A stretch of DNA of 64,000 bases from Oryzomicrobium terrae. Lineage in GTDB: Bacteria; Pseudomonadota; Gammaproteobacteria; Burkholderiales; Rhodocyclaceae. The stretch covers positions 186,001 through 250,000 of the forward strand of contig NZ_CP022579.1 of assembly GCF_008274805.1 (NCBI RefSeq), in the 5' to 3' direction. The translations under genes were made by a program, and so were the position numbers. The stretch's first letter is position 1; every line of letters begins with the position of its first letter. Positions 9,749-18,620 of this stretch are shown one piece after another. The notes under the pieces were generated by a model, which saw only the letters and a program-made list of their open reading frames with translations, had not been told where the DNA came from and did no database searches.

Positions 9749-10696
9749 ATGCCCAATCCGATCAAGCTCGCCATCGGCCCGATCCTGTTCTACTGGAGCA
9801 AGGACGAGGTCCAGAACTTCTACCTGCAGGCCAGCGATTCGCCGGCCGACATCGTCTATGTCGGCGAGAGCGTCTGCTCGCGCCGCTGCCAGCTGCGCAC
9901 CGCCGACTGGATTGGCCTGGCCCGAGACCTGGCCGACGCTGGCAAGGAGGTGGTGCTGTCGGCCCTGGCCCTGGCCGAATCCGAGGGCGACCTGATCGCC
10001 CTGCGCAAGCTGGTGGCCGCCTGCGCCGAGAGCGGCGGGCGCATCCGCCTCGAAGCCAACGACCTGGGCGCCGTCAAGGTGGCTGCCGAGGCCGGCGTGC
10101 CTTTCGTCTGCGGCCCCCACCTCAACGTCTACAACGAAGCGACTCTGGCCTGGTTCGCCGCCAAGGGCGCCACCGCCTGGGTGCCGCCCCTGGAGGCGCC
10201 GCGCAGCCTGATCGAGCCGCTCCACGCCAGCCGCCCGGCGGGCATGGCCACCGAGGTGTTCGCCTGGGGCAAGATCCCGCTCGCTTTCTCGGCGCGCTGC
10301 TTCACTGCCCGCCACTACGGGCTGAAGAAGGACGACTGCCAGTTCCGCTGCCTGGATCACGCCGACGGCCTGACCCTGGCCACCCGGGAAGGCCAGTCCT
10401 TCCTGACCATGAACGGCATCCAGACCATGTCGGCCCAGCACTACTCACTGCTCGCCGAACTGCCCGTGCTGCGGCAACTGGGCATCGACGCCCTGCGTCT
10501 GTCGCCCCAGTCGAAGGATTTCTTCGCCGTACTGGCCGCCTTCGACGCCGCGCGGCGCGATCCCGCAGCCACGCCGTCCTTGCCGCCGGGGTGTACCGAA
10601 CATGGCCTGTGCGACGGCTACTGGCACGGCCAGGCAGGGATTGCCAAGGTCAGTGCCGAGGACGACACTCTCGCTACTGCCGCCTGCGGCGCGTAA
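9749..10696 (+). CDS. ubiV: O2-independent ubiquinone biosynthesis protein UbiV (U32 family)
   Basis: 315-residue partner of UbiU. Candidate 4Fe-4S ligands are C43, C184, C197 and C201. The intervals of 141, 13 and 4 equal those I recall for E. coli UbiV (39, 180, 193, 197). An extra cysteine at 47 is not among the known ligands. A GAGGAGCC ribosome site lies just before the ATG. The protein lacks the collagenase-type C-terminal extension of other U32 members. Second gene of the ubiUVT operon. Confidence 0.95.
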   Translation: MPNPIKLAIGPILFYWSKDEVQNFYLQASDSPADIVYVGESVCSRRCQLRTADWIGLARDLADAGKEVVLSALALAESEGDLIALRKLVAACAESGGRIRLEANDLGAVKVAAEAGVPFVCGPHLNVYNEATLAWFAAKGATAWVPPLEAPRSLIEPLHASRPAGMATEVFAWGKIPLAFSARCFTARHYGLKKDDCQFRCLDHADGLTLATREGQSFLTMNGIQTMSAQHYSLLAELPVLRQLGIDALRLSPQSKDFFAVLAAFDAARRDPAATPSLPPGCTEHGLCDGYWHGQAGIAKVSAEDDTLATAACGA

Positions 10697-10710
10697 CCCA
10701 CGATTCCACC

Positions 10711-11193
10711 ATGACCGCACCCTTTTCCCTGCCCGGACTGCCGGGCCTCAACCTGCAGGTGCCGACCTTCCGCCTGCCCGCCTTCGTCACCCGCCTCGGC
10801 CAGCGTCTGCCCCAGTGGCCCCACACCCTGGGCCTGGTGGGGGGGCTGAACGGCCTGCTGCTGATGAAGCTGCTCGATACCGAAACCCTGGAGCCCCTGA
10901 CCGGCCGGGTTTTCGCCGTGGAGGTCGAGGACACCGGCGCCGCCGCCCGCTTCACCTTCGACGGGCTGCGCTTCGTGCCCCTGCTGGCCGCCGACGGTCC
11001 GGCGCCGGACCTGCGTTTTTGCGCCACCCTGTCGGCCTACCTGCAGCTGCTGGCACGCCAGGAAGACCCGGACACCCTGTTCTTCCAGCGCCGCCTGGTG
11101 ATCGAGGGCGATACCGAACTGGGCTTGCTGGTGAAGAACCTGCTCGACGCGGTGGAATGGCCGCGCCTGCCCTTCCGGACCGCCCGGTCGTAA
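10711..11193 (+). CDS. ubiT: SCP2-domain ubiquinone accessory protein UbiT
   Basis: 160-residue protein with a short hydrophobic N-terminal stretch and an SCP2 sterol-carrier-like domain (about 35-150). UbiT is the anaerobic counterpart of UbiJ and carries the polyprenyl intermediate for the hydroxylases. Its place directly after ubiV supports the call. ATG 10711 was chosen because it follows the ubiV stop. The frame is open further upstream but overlaps ubiV. A GC-rich hairpin follows at 11300. Confidence 0.9.
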   Translation: MTAPFSLPGLPGLNLQVPTFRLPAFVTRLGQRLPQWPHTLGLVGGLNGLLLMKLLDTETLEPLTGRVFAVEVEDTGAAARFTFDGLRFVPLLAADGPAPDLRFCATLSAYLQLLARQEDPDTLFFQRRLVIEGDTELGLLVKNLLDAVEWPRLPFRTARS

Positions 11194-11299
11194 GGGCGCG
11201 CCAGCGGACGGGCACCACGAATTTGAAGCGGGGATTGGTGAGAGCCCCCCGGGGAGGAAGACCGGCACCCGACCAGGGAAAGTCGGCATAACAAGAGAT

Positions 11300-11330
11300 G
11301 GGGGCGCCTGCGGGTGCCCCCGTTTCATTT
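11300..11330 (+). terminator. likely terminator of ubiUVT
   Basis: GGGGGC at 11300 pairs with GCCCCC at about 11315-11321 around a short GC-rich loop. A moderately T-rich tail (GTTTCATTT) follows. The stem is good but the tail is imperfect. Confidence 0.5.
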
Positions 11331-11425
11331 GTACCGTTTCATTTCTGTTTCTTTTTCATTTCATTTTCTTGCAATCTGCGCTGGTTAGGATCGGCCCGTC
11401 TCCACTACCCGTGAGTAGGTCCGGC
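11331..11425 (+). promoter_or_regulatory. T-rich leader with TTTCATTT repeats
   Basis: This short stretch is the most AT-rich part of its neighbourhood and contains several copies of TTTCATTT or close variants. It lies directly upstream of the chemoreceptor at 11426 and probably holds its promoter. I find no clear sigma-28 (GCCGATAA) motif. Confidence 0.35.
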
Positions 11426-13471
11426 ATGAACCGCCCTGCGTCCTCCGCCCGCGCCCCCTCGTCGGGGTTGTTGCGTCGCTTGTTCTTCCTGGCCCGCCGG
11501 GTCTCCGGCAACCTGCGCTTCCGTGCCAAGTTCGCCCTCACCGGGGTGATGTTCTTCGTCCCCCTCGGACTGCTCGCCGGCCTGCTCGCCTACGCCCTGC
11601 ACCAGGACGTGCACCGCCTGGAAACCGAGCGCCGTGGCCTGGCCGTGCTGGCCCCCAGCCTGACCCTGGTGCTCGACCTGCAACGCCTGGCCGGCGCCCG
11701 CGCCGCGGCCGCCGAAGGCGGCGACGACGCCGTCTTCGCCCCCCTGGCGCAACAAGCCGGCCAGGACGCCGTCGCGGCCCTGGCCCAACTGCGCAGCCGC
11801 CTGCCCGCCGCCACCCCGGCCGTGCGCGAGGCCGGCGAAACCCTGACGGCCCTGTGGCAGAACGGGGCCCTGCCGGAAGCGGTCGAGGACGAGGCGATCC
11901 AGGGCAGCGCCAACCTGGTCACCCTGGCGGCCGAGGACAGCGGCCTGGTGCGCGACAGCGACGCCCTCGGCCACGTCCTGCACGGGCTGCTCGCCGAGCG
12001 CCTGCCGGCCCTGGCCGCCTCCCTGGCCGATGCCCGGGACGGCGGCGTGGTGGCGGTGATCAAAACCCGCCTGCCGGCGGCCAAGCGCGGCCAATTGCTG
12101 GCCGCCCGGGGCGGGTTGGATACCTGGACCGCCGCCCTGGTGGCGGCCACCCAGCGCCTGGGGCGCCATGACGCCGCCCAGGCCGAGGCGATCCAGGCCG
12201 ACGTGGACGACCTGGTCCAGGCCGTGGCGGCCCTGCAGGAAAGCCTCACCACCAAGGTTCTCGATACCAGCGATTTCGATATTCCGCCCGGCGACTACTT
12301 CGCCCGGGGCGACGCCGCGGTGACTCGCCTGGCCGCCCTGGCCGCGCGCCTGCAAGGCGCCGCCGACGACGGTCTGGCCGGTCGCCTCAACGCCGCCCGC
12401 ACCCAGCGCAACCTGGCCCTGGGCGGCGTGCTGCTGGTGCTGCTGGTGCTCGGCTACAGCTTCTTCGGCGCCTACCAGTCGATCCAGGATGAGATCGATG
12501 GCCTGCGCACCGTCACCCAGGCCCTGGCCGCCGGCGACCTGCGCCCCCGGGTGGCGCCGGCCTCCAAGGACGAACTGGCCGACGTGGGGCGGCGCTTCAA
12601 CGCCATGGCCGATTCCTTCGCCGGGCTGATCGGCCGGGTCGGTTCCGCCTCCCACTCGCTGCAGGGCGCCGCCACCTCGGTGGCCGCCGGCAGCAGCGAG
12701 GTGCGCCTGGCCTCGGAACAGCAGCGCGAAGGCGCCAGCCAGGTGGCGGCGGCGGTGCAGGGGCTGGCCGTGAGCATCGGCGAAGTGGCCGCCCACGCCC
12801 GGGAAACTGCCCAGGTGGCGGCCCAGGCCCGAGACGCGGCGGACGCCGGCGAAACCTTGTCGCGCCAGGCCGCCGCCGATATGGAAGGGCTGGTGACGGT
12901 GGTCGAGGACACGGTGCGCCGGCTCGACGTGCTCGACGCCCGTTCCCGGGAAATCGGCGCCGTCATCGCCACGATCCGCGACATTGCCGACCAGACCAAC
13001 CTGCTGGCCCTCAACGCCGCCATCGAGGCGGCCCGGGCCGGTGAAGCCGGGCGCGGCTTCGCCGTGGTGGCCGACGAAGTGCGCAAGCTGGCCGACCGCA
13101 CCGCCACCGCCACCCGGGAAATCGGCAGCACCATCGCCGCCATGCAGGCCGAGGTGGACGGGGTGGCCGGGGCGATGCGCGCCAACGCTGCCCAGGTGGC
13201 CGGCGGCGCCGACCAGGTGCGGGCCGTGGCCGAACGGCTGGTGACCATACGCGGCGCGGTGGAAACGGCGACCCGCCACGTGCACGACATCGTCAGCGCC
13301 ACCGAGGACCAGAACCAGGCCGGCGCCGACATGGCCCGCCACGTCCAGGTCATCGCCGACAGCGCCGAGGACAACCACTCCCGGGTGGCCACCGTGGCCG
13401 AGCACGCCCAGGATCTGGAAACCCTGGCCCGGGACCTGGCCGGCGCGGTGAGCGGCCTACGGGTGGCGTAA
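11426..13471 (+). CDS. methyl-accepting chemotaxis protein
   Basis: 681-residue transmembrane chemoreceptor. Membrane segment 1 lies at about 32-55. A helical periplasmic domain of roughly 265 residues follows, rich in L-x-L-Q-R-L and Ala. Membrane segment 2 ([12 protein letters not shown]) precedes a HAMP domain and the kinase-control domain with the canonical tip ([20 protein letters not shown]). The sensor domain resembles four-helix or NIT-type heads only loosely, so the ligand is unknown. ATG 11426 was chosen over an upstream in-frame start because an AGG site precedes it. No C-terminal CheR-tether pentapeptide is present. Confidence 0.92.
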   Translation: MNRPASSARAPSSGLLRRLFFLARRVSGNLRFRAKFALTGVMFFVPLGLLAGLLAYALHQDVHRLETERRGLAVLAPSLTLVLDLQRLAGARAAAAEGGDDAVFAPLAQQAGQDAVAALAQLRSRLPAATPAVREAGETLTALWQNGALPEAVEDEAIQGSANLVTLAAEDSGLVRDSDALGHVLHGLLAERLPALAASLADARDGGVVAVIKTRLPAAKRGQLLAARGGLDTWTAALVAATQRLGRHDAAQAEAIQADVDDLVQAVAALQESLTTKVLDTSDFDIPPGDYFARGDAAVTRLAALAARLQGAADDGLAGRLNAARTQRNLALGGVLLVLLVLGYSFFGAYQSIQDEIDGLRTVTQALAAGDLRPRVAPASKDELADVGRRFNAMADSFAGLIGRVGSASHSLQGAATSVAAGSSEVRLASEQQREGASQVAAAVQGLAVSIGEVAAHARETAQVAAQARDAADAGETLSRQAAADMEGLVTVVEDTVRRLDVLDARSREIGAVIATIRDIADQTNLLALNAAIEAARAGEAGRGFAVVADEVRKLADRTATATREIGSTIAAMQAEVDGVAGAMRANAAQVAGGADQVRAVAERLVTIRGAVETATRHVHDIVSATEDQNQAGADMARHVQVIADSAEDNHSRVATVAEHAQDLETLARDLAGAVSGLRVA

Positions 13472-13780
13472 GGCAGGGGATTTTTAGGCGGGGTGGCCAA
13501 ACCCCGCATGGATAAACGATTTTCACGGCATGCCCGTGGAGATCGGCCAGGGGCGCGGCGTTCCACCGTGCCTGCCCGGAGAGCCTCGTCCTTTCTAGAG
13601 TTTGGCGCGGTGGTGTGCAGGAATGTGCGCGAATGGCCGGCGGCAGGAGTGGCTGCGGCGCGGGCCGCCGGGAGCGCCGGACGAAAAAACGCCCGGCGCG
13701 GGCCGGGCAGGCATGAGCGGTGTGCCGGGGCCGGGCGCCCCCGCCCGCGATCCGGGGGGAGCATCCGGCGGCCGTCGGTC
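13472..13780. other. intergenic gap between convergent chemoreceptor genes
   Basis: 309 bases between the stop of the plus-strand receptor and the stop of the minus-strand receptor. It holds a perfect 7-bp hairpin at 13488-13507 (GCGGGGT/ACCCCGC), which may end the plus-strand transcript but lacks a T-run. It also holds a strong minus-strand terminator at 13684-13708. I see no gene. Confidence 0.6.
13684..13708 (-). terminator. intrinsic terminator of minus-strand chemoreceptor
   Basis: Read on the minus strand, GCCCGGC and GCCGGGC form a strong stem that is followed by C-G-T-T-T-T-T-T. It lies about 70 bases after the stop codon of the receptor ending at 13781. Confidence 0.8.
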
Positions 13781-15808
13781 TTACAAGCGGAAGCGACTGG
13801 TATCCGTCTCCAGGCTGGTCGCGGCGCCGAGCAGGGTGGTGGCCCGTTCCCGGTTGGTCTGGGCGGTGCGGCCGGTCTGCTCGGCCATCACCGCCACCTG
13901 CTCGACCTGACGGGCGATGCTCTGGGCGGCACCGGCCTGTTCCTGGGTGGCGCCGGCGATGTCCTCGATGGCATCCACCACCTGGGCCGAACGGTCGGCC
14001 ACTTCGCCCAGGGCCACTTCGAGCTGGCGCGAGGCGGCCACCGAACGGGCCACCTGGTCCACCGCGCAGCCGATGGTCTCGCGCACCGAGCCGACCCCGG
14101 CCTGAACCTGGGAGAGGATGGCGGAGATTTCCTGGGCCGACTTGCCCGACTGCTCGGCCAGCTTCCTCACCTCGTCGGCCACCACGGCAAAGCCGCGCCC
14201 GGCCTCGCCGGCCCGGGCCGCCTCGATGGCGGCGTTGAGGGCCAGCAGGTTGGTCTGCTCGGCGATGCCCTTGATGGCGGACAGGACGTGCTCGATCTCC
14301 TGGGAGCGACGGCCCAACTCGCTGACCTGCTCGGCGGATTGCTGCACCGCCTGGGACGAATCCTCCATGGCGGCAATGGCTTCACCCACGGTCACCTGGC
14401 CGGTGGCCACCACGCTGCCGGCTTCCCGGGTCAGGTCGAGGGCCGAGCGGGCGCCGTCGGCGACCTGGTCGATACTGGTGGACAGCTGCTCGGCCGAGGC
14501 CGACATGGAGGCGGCGGCCTCGCTCTGGGAGGCGGTGGCCTGATCCAGGTCGGCGGAGGCGGTGGACAGCTCCTGGGCGGTGCTGCCCAGGGCGCCGCTG
14601 GTGTCCTTGAGGCGGGCGATCAACTCCCGGGTGGCGGCCATGGCCTGGCCGAGGGAGCGGGACAGCACGTCCACTTCGTTGCGGCTGGCCGGGTCGCCGT
14701 GCAGGGCCACCGACAGGTCACCGGCGCCGAGGCGTTCGGTGGCCTGGACCAGCCCGGACACCGGCTTCAGGCGCCAGGCGGCGAAGGCGGACAGGGCGGC
14801 CACCAGGGCCAGGCCGAGCAGCACCGAGAGGCCGATCATCTTGTTGCGCAGGGCCAGGGTGTCGTCGGTGAATTCCGAGGTCCACGAGCCGACGGCGACG
14901 ATCCAGTGCAGTTCGGGCATTTCCCGCACCACCACCACCTTGTCGCGCATCTTGCCTTCGGCATCGGCCCAGGGGTATTCGAGCATGCCGGTCTTGATCT
15001 TGAAGATCTGCTCGCCCACCGAGGCTGCCGCCGGGCCCGCATCGGCCAGCTTCTTGCCTTCGAGCTTGGGGTGGATGACGTACATGCCTTCCTTCTGGTC
15101 GCCGTGGGGTTCGGACAGCACGTAGGGGTAGCCGCTCTTGCCGACCTTCATGGCCAGCAGCTTTTCCTTGAGCAGGGCAACGTTGCTCTCGGCGTCGAGA
15201 CGCATGGTGATGGCCCCGACGGTCTGGCCCGCCTCGTCCTTCACCGGGCTGACGGCGATGGCGTACATCTTGCCGCTGCGCTGGATGGTGCCGACGTAGG
15301 GCTCGCCCTTGAGGATCGCCGGCATGTAGTTTTCCTTCTCCGGCACCGCCTCGCCGATCCGCGACACGCCGCCGGCATCCTTGAGCAGGGTGTCGGCCCG
15401 GTAGAAGCGCTCGCCCTGGCGCACCAGGAAGGCGGCTTCGCGGCCGTTGTTCTGCTTGCCGAACTGCTCGAGGAAATCCCGGTTGCCGCTCAGCACCAGA
15501 TTGCCGGCCACCAGCTCGGGCAGGTCGGTCTTGCCGGTGTGGACGGTCCGCCCCGACAGGCGCACCGGGCCGGGCAGGGTGCGCTCGAAGGCCTTGAGGT
15601 TCTCCATGGCCCGGGCCTTGAGCGAGTCCTGGGCGAATTCCAGGGTGGCGGTGATCAGCGCCGCCTGCTCGTTGAGCACGGTCTCGGTGCGGGCCAGGGC
15701 GCTCTCCCGGGCCAGATAGGCAATGACGCTGCTTTGCACCACGATCATCAGGAGAGTGGCTAGGGCGGCCACGGCGAGGATTTGCTTGGAGAGTGGCAGG
15801 TGTCTCAT
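13781..15808 (-). CDS. methyl-accepting chemotaxis protein (Cache sensor), paralogue 1
   Basis: 675-residue chemoreceptor. An N-terminal membrane segment (about 8-32) is followed by a large periplasmic Cache_3/Cache_2-type sensor (about 35-345). Membrane segment 2 begins at [17 protein letters not shown] domain and the signalling domain with the usual tip ([20 protein letters not shown]) follow. The start [11 protein letters not shown] was chosen because it aligns exactly with the start of the neighbouring paralogue ([11 protein letters not shown]). The frame runs open upstream but without conserved sequence. Both proteins end in T-S-R-F-[RK]-[LV]. The ligand is unknown; organic acids are common for this sensor class. 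Confidence 0.93.
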   Translation of the reverse strand: MRHLPLSKQILAVAALATLLMIVVQSSVIAYLARESALARTETVLNEQAALITATLEFAQDSLKARAMENLKAFERTLPGPVRLSGRTVHTGKTDLPELVAGNLVLSGNRDFLEQFGKQNNGREAAFLVRQGERFYRADTLLKDAGGVSRIGEAVPEKENYMPAILKGEPYVGTIQRSGKMYAIAVSPVKDEAGQTVGAITMRLDAESNVALLKEKLLAMKVGKSGYPYVLSEPHGDQKEGMYVIHPKLEGKKLADAGPAAASVGEQIFKIKTGMLEYPWADAEGKMRDKVVVVREMPELHWIVAVGSWTSEFTDDTLALRNKMIGLSVLLGLALVAALSAFAAWRLKPVSGLVQATERLGAGDLSVALHGDPASRNEVDVLSRSLGQAMAATRELIARLKDTSGALGSTAQELSTASADLDQATASQSEAAASMSASAEQLSTSIDQVADGARSALDLTREAGSVVATGQVTVGEAIAAMEDSSQAVQQSAEQVSELGRRSQEIEHVLSAIKGIAEQTNLLALNAAIEAARAGEAGRGFAVVADEVRKLAEQSGKSAQEISAILSQVQAGVGSVRETIGCAVDQVARSVAASRQLEVALGEVADRSAQVVDAIEDIAGATQEQAGAAQSIARQVEQVAVMAEQTGRTAQTNRERATTLLGAATSLETDTSRFRL

Positions 15809-15889
15809 GGGCGCTTGTGGTTGTTGTGTTTGCAGTGACGGGGCATGGCATCCCCCGGAGAGGCGCACTTCTTTGGTGCGTCTAGTCCG

Positions 15890-15895
15890 ATTGTA
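15890..15895 (-). promoter_or_regulatory. -10 element of chemoreceptor promoter
   Basis: On the minus strand this reads TACAAT, five of six consensus bases, about 75 nt before the start codon at 15808. A small inverted repeat, ACCAC-N9-GTGGT (15904-15922), overlaps the spacer and -35 region. It could be an operator, which is inference. Confidence 0.45.
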
Positions 15896-15940
15896 GGGGA
15901 AATACCACTTTTGTAATGTGGTCTTAATCCACAGGGCCAT

Positions 15941-15967
15941 AAAAAAGGCCTGGCGGAGAGCCAGGCC
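15941..15967 (-). terminator. intrinsic terminator of second tandem chemoreceptor
   Basis: Perfect 8-bp stem GGCCTGGC/GCCAGGCC with a 5-nt loop, followed on the minus strand by six T residues. It separates the transcription units of the two paralogous receptors. Confidence 0.85.
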
Positions 15968-16241
15968 TGGTGCGGTGCTTGCCGGTGAGGGCGGGGAAAA
16001 GCGTGGCTTTATGGCGGATTTCGTCGTTATCTCTCGCGAAATTCCCATTTTCTTAGGGTGCCGCAAGCCGGTTTCGGGCCCCTCGCGGCGTGGTCGCCGT
16101 TGTCAATGTGGAGTTTTGTCGGCTGTTGAGGGCGGTACCGTGGGAAATGGCGGCTACCCGCGCCTGCTTTTCCGGTGAGTTGGGTGCCGCCGACGGAAGT
16201 GCCCGCGATAGGCCTCCAGCGGCGCCCCTGGTCGGGTACCG

Positions 16242-18275
16242 TCAAACCTTGAAGCGGCTGGTATCGGACGACAGGGTCTCGGCGGACTGGAGCAGGGAAT
16301 CGGAGCGCTCCCGGTTGGTCTGGGCCGAGCGGCCGGTCTGCTCGGCCATCACCGCCACCTGCTCGACCTGACGGGCGATGCTCTGGGCGGCGCTGGCCTG
16401 TTCGTGGGTGGCCCCGGCGATGTCCTCGATGGCCTCGGCCAGTTGCCCGGAGTGCTCGGCTACCTGGCCGAGGGCGCTTTCCAGTTGGCGCGAGGCATCC
16501 ACCGAGCGGGCCACCTGGTCCACCGCGCAGCCAATGGTCTCGCGCACCGAGCCGACCCCGGCCTGGACCTGGGAGAGGATGGTGGAGATTTCCTGGGCCG
16601 ACTTGCCCGATTGCTCGGCCAGCTTGCGCACCTCGTCGGCCACCACGGCAAAACCGCGCCCGGCTTCGCCGGCCCGGGCGGCTTCGATGGCGGCGTTGAG
16701 GGCCAGCAGGTTGGTCTGCTCGGCGATGCCCTTGATGGCGGTCAGGACGTGTTCGATCTCCTGGGAGCGACGGCCCAGCTCGCCCACCTGGTCGGCGGAC
16801 TGCTGCACCGCCTGGGCCGTTTCCTCCATGGCGGCGATGGCCTGGCCGACGGTGCTCTGGCCGGTTTCCACCACGCTCTTGGCTTCCTGGGTCAGGGCCA
16901 GGGCCGAGCGGGCGCCCTCGGCGACCTGGTCGATGCTCACCGAGAGCTGCTCGGACGAGGCCGACATGGAGGCGGCGGCCTCGCTCTGGGCGGCGGTGGC
17001 CTGGTCCAGGTCGGCGGAGGAGGCGGACAGCTCCTGGGCGGTGCTGCCCAAGGCGCCGCTGGTGTGCTTGAGGCCGGCGATCAGGTCGCGGATCGAGGCG
17101 ATGGCCTGGCCGAGGGAGCGGGACAACACGTCCACCTCGTTGCGGCTGGTCGGGTCGCCGCTCAAGGGCGCCGAGAAATCCCCGGCGCCGAGGCGCTCGG
17201 TGGCCTGGACCAGCCCGGACACCGGCTTCAGGCGCCAGGCGGCGAAGGCCGCCAGGGCTACCACCAGGGCCAGGCCGAGCAGCACCGAGACGCCGATCAC
17301 CTTGTTGCGCAAGGCCCGGGTGCCACCGGTGAATTCATCGGTCCACGACCCGACCCCGACCTTCCAGTGCAGCTCGGGCAGGTCGCGCACGACGATCACC
17401 TTCTCGCGCTGGTTACCGTCGGCGTCGGGCCATTCGTAGCTGAGCAGCCCTTCCTTGTGCTGCAGAATGGCCTCGCCCACCTTGGCGCCCTGCGCGCCCA
17501 GTTCGGAGAACTTCTTGCCCTCCATGGTGGGGTGGATCATGTACATGCCTTCCTTCAGGTCGCCGAAGGGCTCGGCCAGGACGAAGGGGTAGCCGGTCTG
17601 GGCGATGCGCGTCTCGTGCAGTTTCTTCTTCAGCAGGGCCACGTTGCTTTCCGCATCCATGCGCATGGCGACCCCGGAAATCACCTTGCCGCTGTCGTCG
17701 GTGATCGGGAACACGGCAATGGCGTTCATCTTGCCGCCCCGTTGCACCGTGCCCAGGTAGGGCTTGTTGGCCAGGATGTCCGGCGTGTATGAGCCGGGGG
17801 CGTTGGCGGGCATTTCCTCGCCGTTGCGGTATTGGCCATTGGCCCGCTTGACCAGGGTGGCGATGCGGTACAGCTTGCCCTCATGGGCTACCAGCCAACC
17901 CACCTCGCGTCCCTGGTTGGCCTTGGCGAAAGCTTCGAGAAAGGCGGAGTTGTTGTTGAGCACCAGGTTGCCAGCGGCCACTTCAGGCAGTTCGATGTCC
18001 CCGGTCTTGATCATGCGCCCGGTCAGGTGCACCGGGCCGGGCAGGCTGCGTTGGTAGTCGGCCAGGGCGCTGCGGGCCTGTTCCTTGAGCGACGACTGGG
18101 CGTATTCGAGGGTGGTGACGATCAGGGCGGCCTGCTCGTTGAGGGCGGCCTCGGTCTGGGCGATGGCACTGTGCCGGGCCAGGTAGGCGACCACGCTGTT
18201 CTGGACGAGCACCATGATCAGGGTGGCGAGGGCGGCGATGACGAGGATTTGTTTGGAGAGGGAGAGTCGTTTCAT
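16242..18275 (-). CDS. methyl-accepting chemotaxis protein (Cache sensor), paralogue 2
   Basis: 677-residue chemoreceptor with the same architecture as its neighbour: membrane segment (8-32), Cache_3/Cache_2-type periplasmic sensor, second membrane segment ([12 protein letters not shown]), HAMP and signalling domain. The sensor halves differ considerably (for example insertions around [10 protein letters not shown]), whereas the HAMP-signalling halves are nearly identical over long stretches of DNA. This indicates tandem duplication with divergence of ligand binding. The reading frame begins at ATG 18275, and the terminator lies 275 bases beyond the stop. Confidence 0.93.
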   Translation of the reverse strand: MKRLSLSKQILVIAALATLIMVLVQNSVVAYLARHSAIAQTEAALNEQAALIVTTLEYAQSSLKEQARSALADYQRSLPGPVHLTGRMIKTGDIELPEVAAGNLVLNNNSAFLEAFAKANQGREVGWLVAHEGKLYRIATLVKRANGQYRNGEEMPANAPGSYTPDILANKPYLGTVQRGGKMNAIAVFPITDDSGKVISGVAMRMDAESNVALLKKKLHETRIAQTGYPFVLAEPFGDLKEGMYMIHPTMEGKKFSELGAQGAKVGEAILQHKEGLLSYEWPDADGNQREKVIVVRDLPELHWKVGVGSWTDEFTGGTRALRNKVIGVSVLLGLALVVALAAFAAWRLKPVSGLVQATERLGAGDFSAPLSGDPTSRNEVDVLSRSLGQAIASIRDLIAGLKHTSGALGSTAQELSASSADLDQATAAQSEAAASMSASSEQLSVSIDQVAEGARSALALTQEAKSVVETGQSTVGQAIAAMEETAQAVQQSADQVGELGRRSQEIEHVLTAIKGIAEQTNLLALNAAIEAARAGEAGRGFAVVADEVRKLAEQSGKSAQEISTILSQVQAGVGSVRETIGCAVDQVARSVDASRQLESALGQVAEHSGQLAEAIEDIAGATHEQASAAQSIARQVEQVAVMAEQTGRSAQTNRERSDSLLQSAETLSSDTSRFKV

Positions 18276-18417
18276 GGCTTGAGTGGGGTGGGCTCCGTTT
18301 AGCGTACCAACTATGCCTAACGGGTATGCCAGGATTTATTTTTTGTATGCACGGCCGATTCTACTGCGAACGTCATAGGACGCATAGATGGGTAATGCGT
18401 TGCGCTTACCGTAACGC

Positions 18418-18442
18418 CAATACTGGCGCGGGGTTCCGGGCG
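18418..18442 (+). repeat. dispersed palindromic repeat, single unit (locus E)
   Basis: Contains the core ATACTGGCGCGG followed by GGTTCCGGGCG. This matches the core and right arm of the units found at 32736, 36892, 47529 and 60401. The left arm is not recognisable. Confidence 0.5.
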
Positions 18443-18570
18443 ATTCGGCGTCGTGGCGCTGGTGATGAAACGCTGGGGCCAGGGCCGTCACCCGGCGTCG
18501 GCGGCATTGCACCGCCAGGGGGAGTCTGGCCCCCGCCGGGGCTTGCGGGGGCGGCAGGGGCGTAGAAACG

Positions 18571-18596
18571 CCAACGGGGGCCGAAGCCCCCGTTGG
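18571..18596 (-). terminator. hairpin terminator after phaC
   Basis: Perfect 11-bp stem CCAACGGGGGC/GCCCCCGTTGG with a stable TTCG tetraloop on the minus strand, followed by CGTTTCT. It lies 25 bases after the phaC stop. The T-run is short. Confidence 0.7.
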
Positions 18597-18620
18597 TCGT
18601 TAGCGCTGTTACCGCGGCGT

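Larger units (their letters stand above)
15809..16241. other. intergenic gap between tandem chemoreceptor genes
   Basis: 433 bases. The part nearest 15809 holds the promoter of the downstream receptor. 15941-15967 is a strong minus-strand terminator for the upstream receptor. The remaining 270 bases (15968-16241) have lower GC content than their surroundings and no ORF with a plausible start and codon pattern. Confidence 0.6.
18276..18620. other. intergenic gap with receptor promoter region and repeat unit
   Basis: 345 bases between two minus-strand genes. The side next to 18275 is AT-rich and presumably carries the receptor promoter, but no consensus pair stands out. One unit of the dispersed repeat lies at 18418-18442 and the phaC terminator hairpin at 18571-18596. 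No gene is seen. Confidence 0.5.

Noticed and set aside
13493-15763. Long plus-strand open frame of 756 codons opposite the chemoreceptor gene
   Set aside because: It is Gly/His/Gln-rich and runs antisense to a clear receptor gene. Such frames arise from the GC-rich third-position pattern. Similar long antisense frames oppose argS, the importer permease, maeB and others.
16027-16245. Small minus-strand frame of 72 codons between the tandem receptors
   Set aside because: It overlaps the receptor stop region, has no ribosome site and its composition is not protein-like.
18276-18360. Sigma-54 promoter before the second tandem chemoreceptor (minus strand TGGCAT-N5-TTAGGC)
   Set aside because: The GG and GC elements are two bases too far apart for the -24/-12 spacing.
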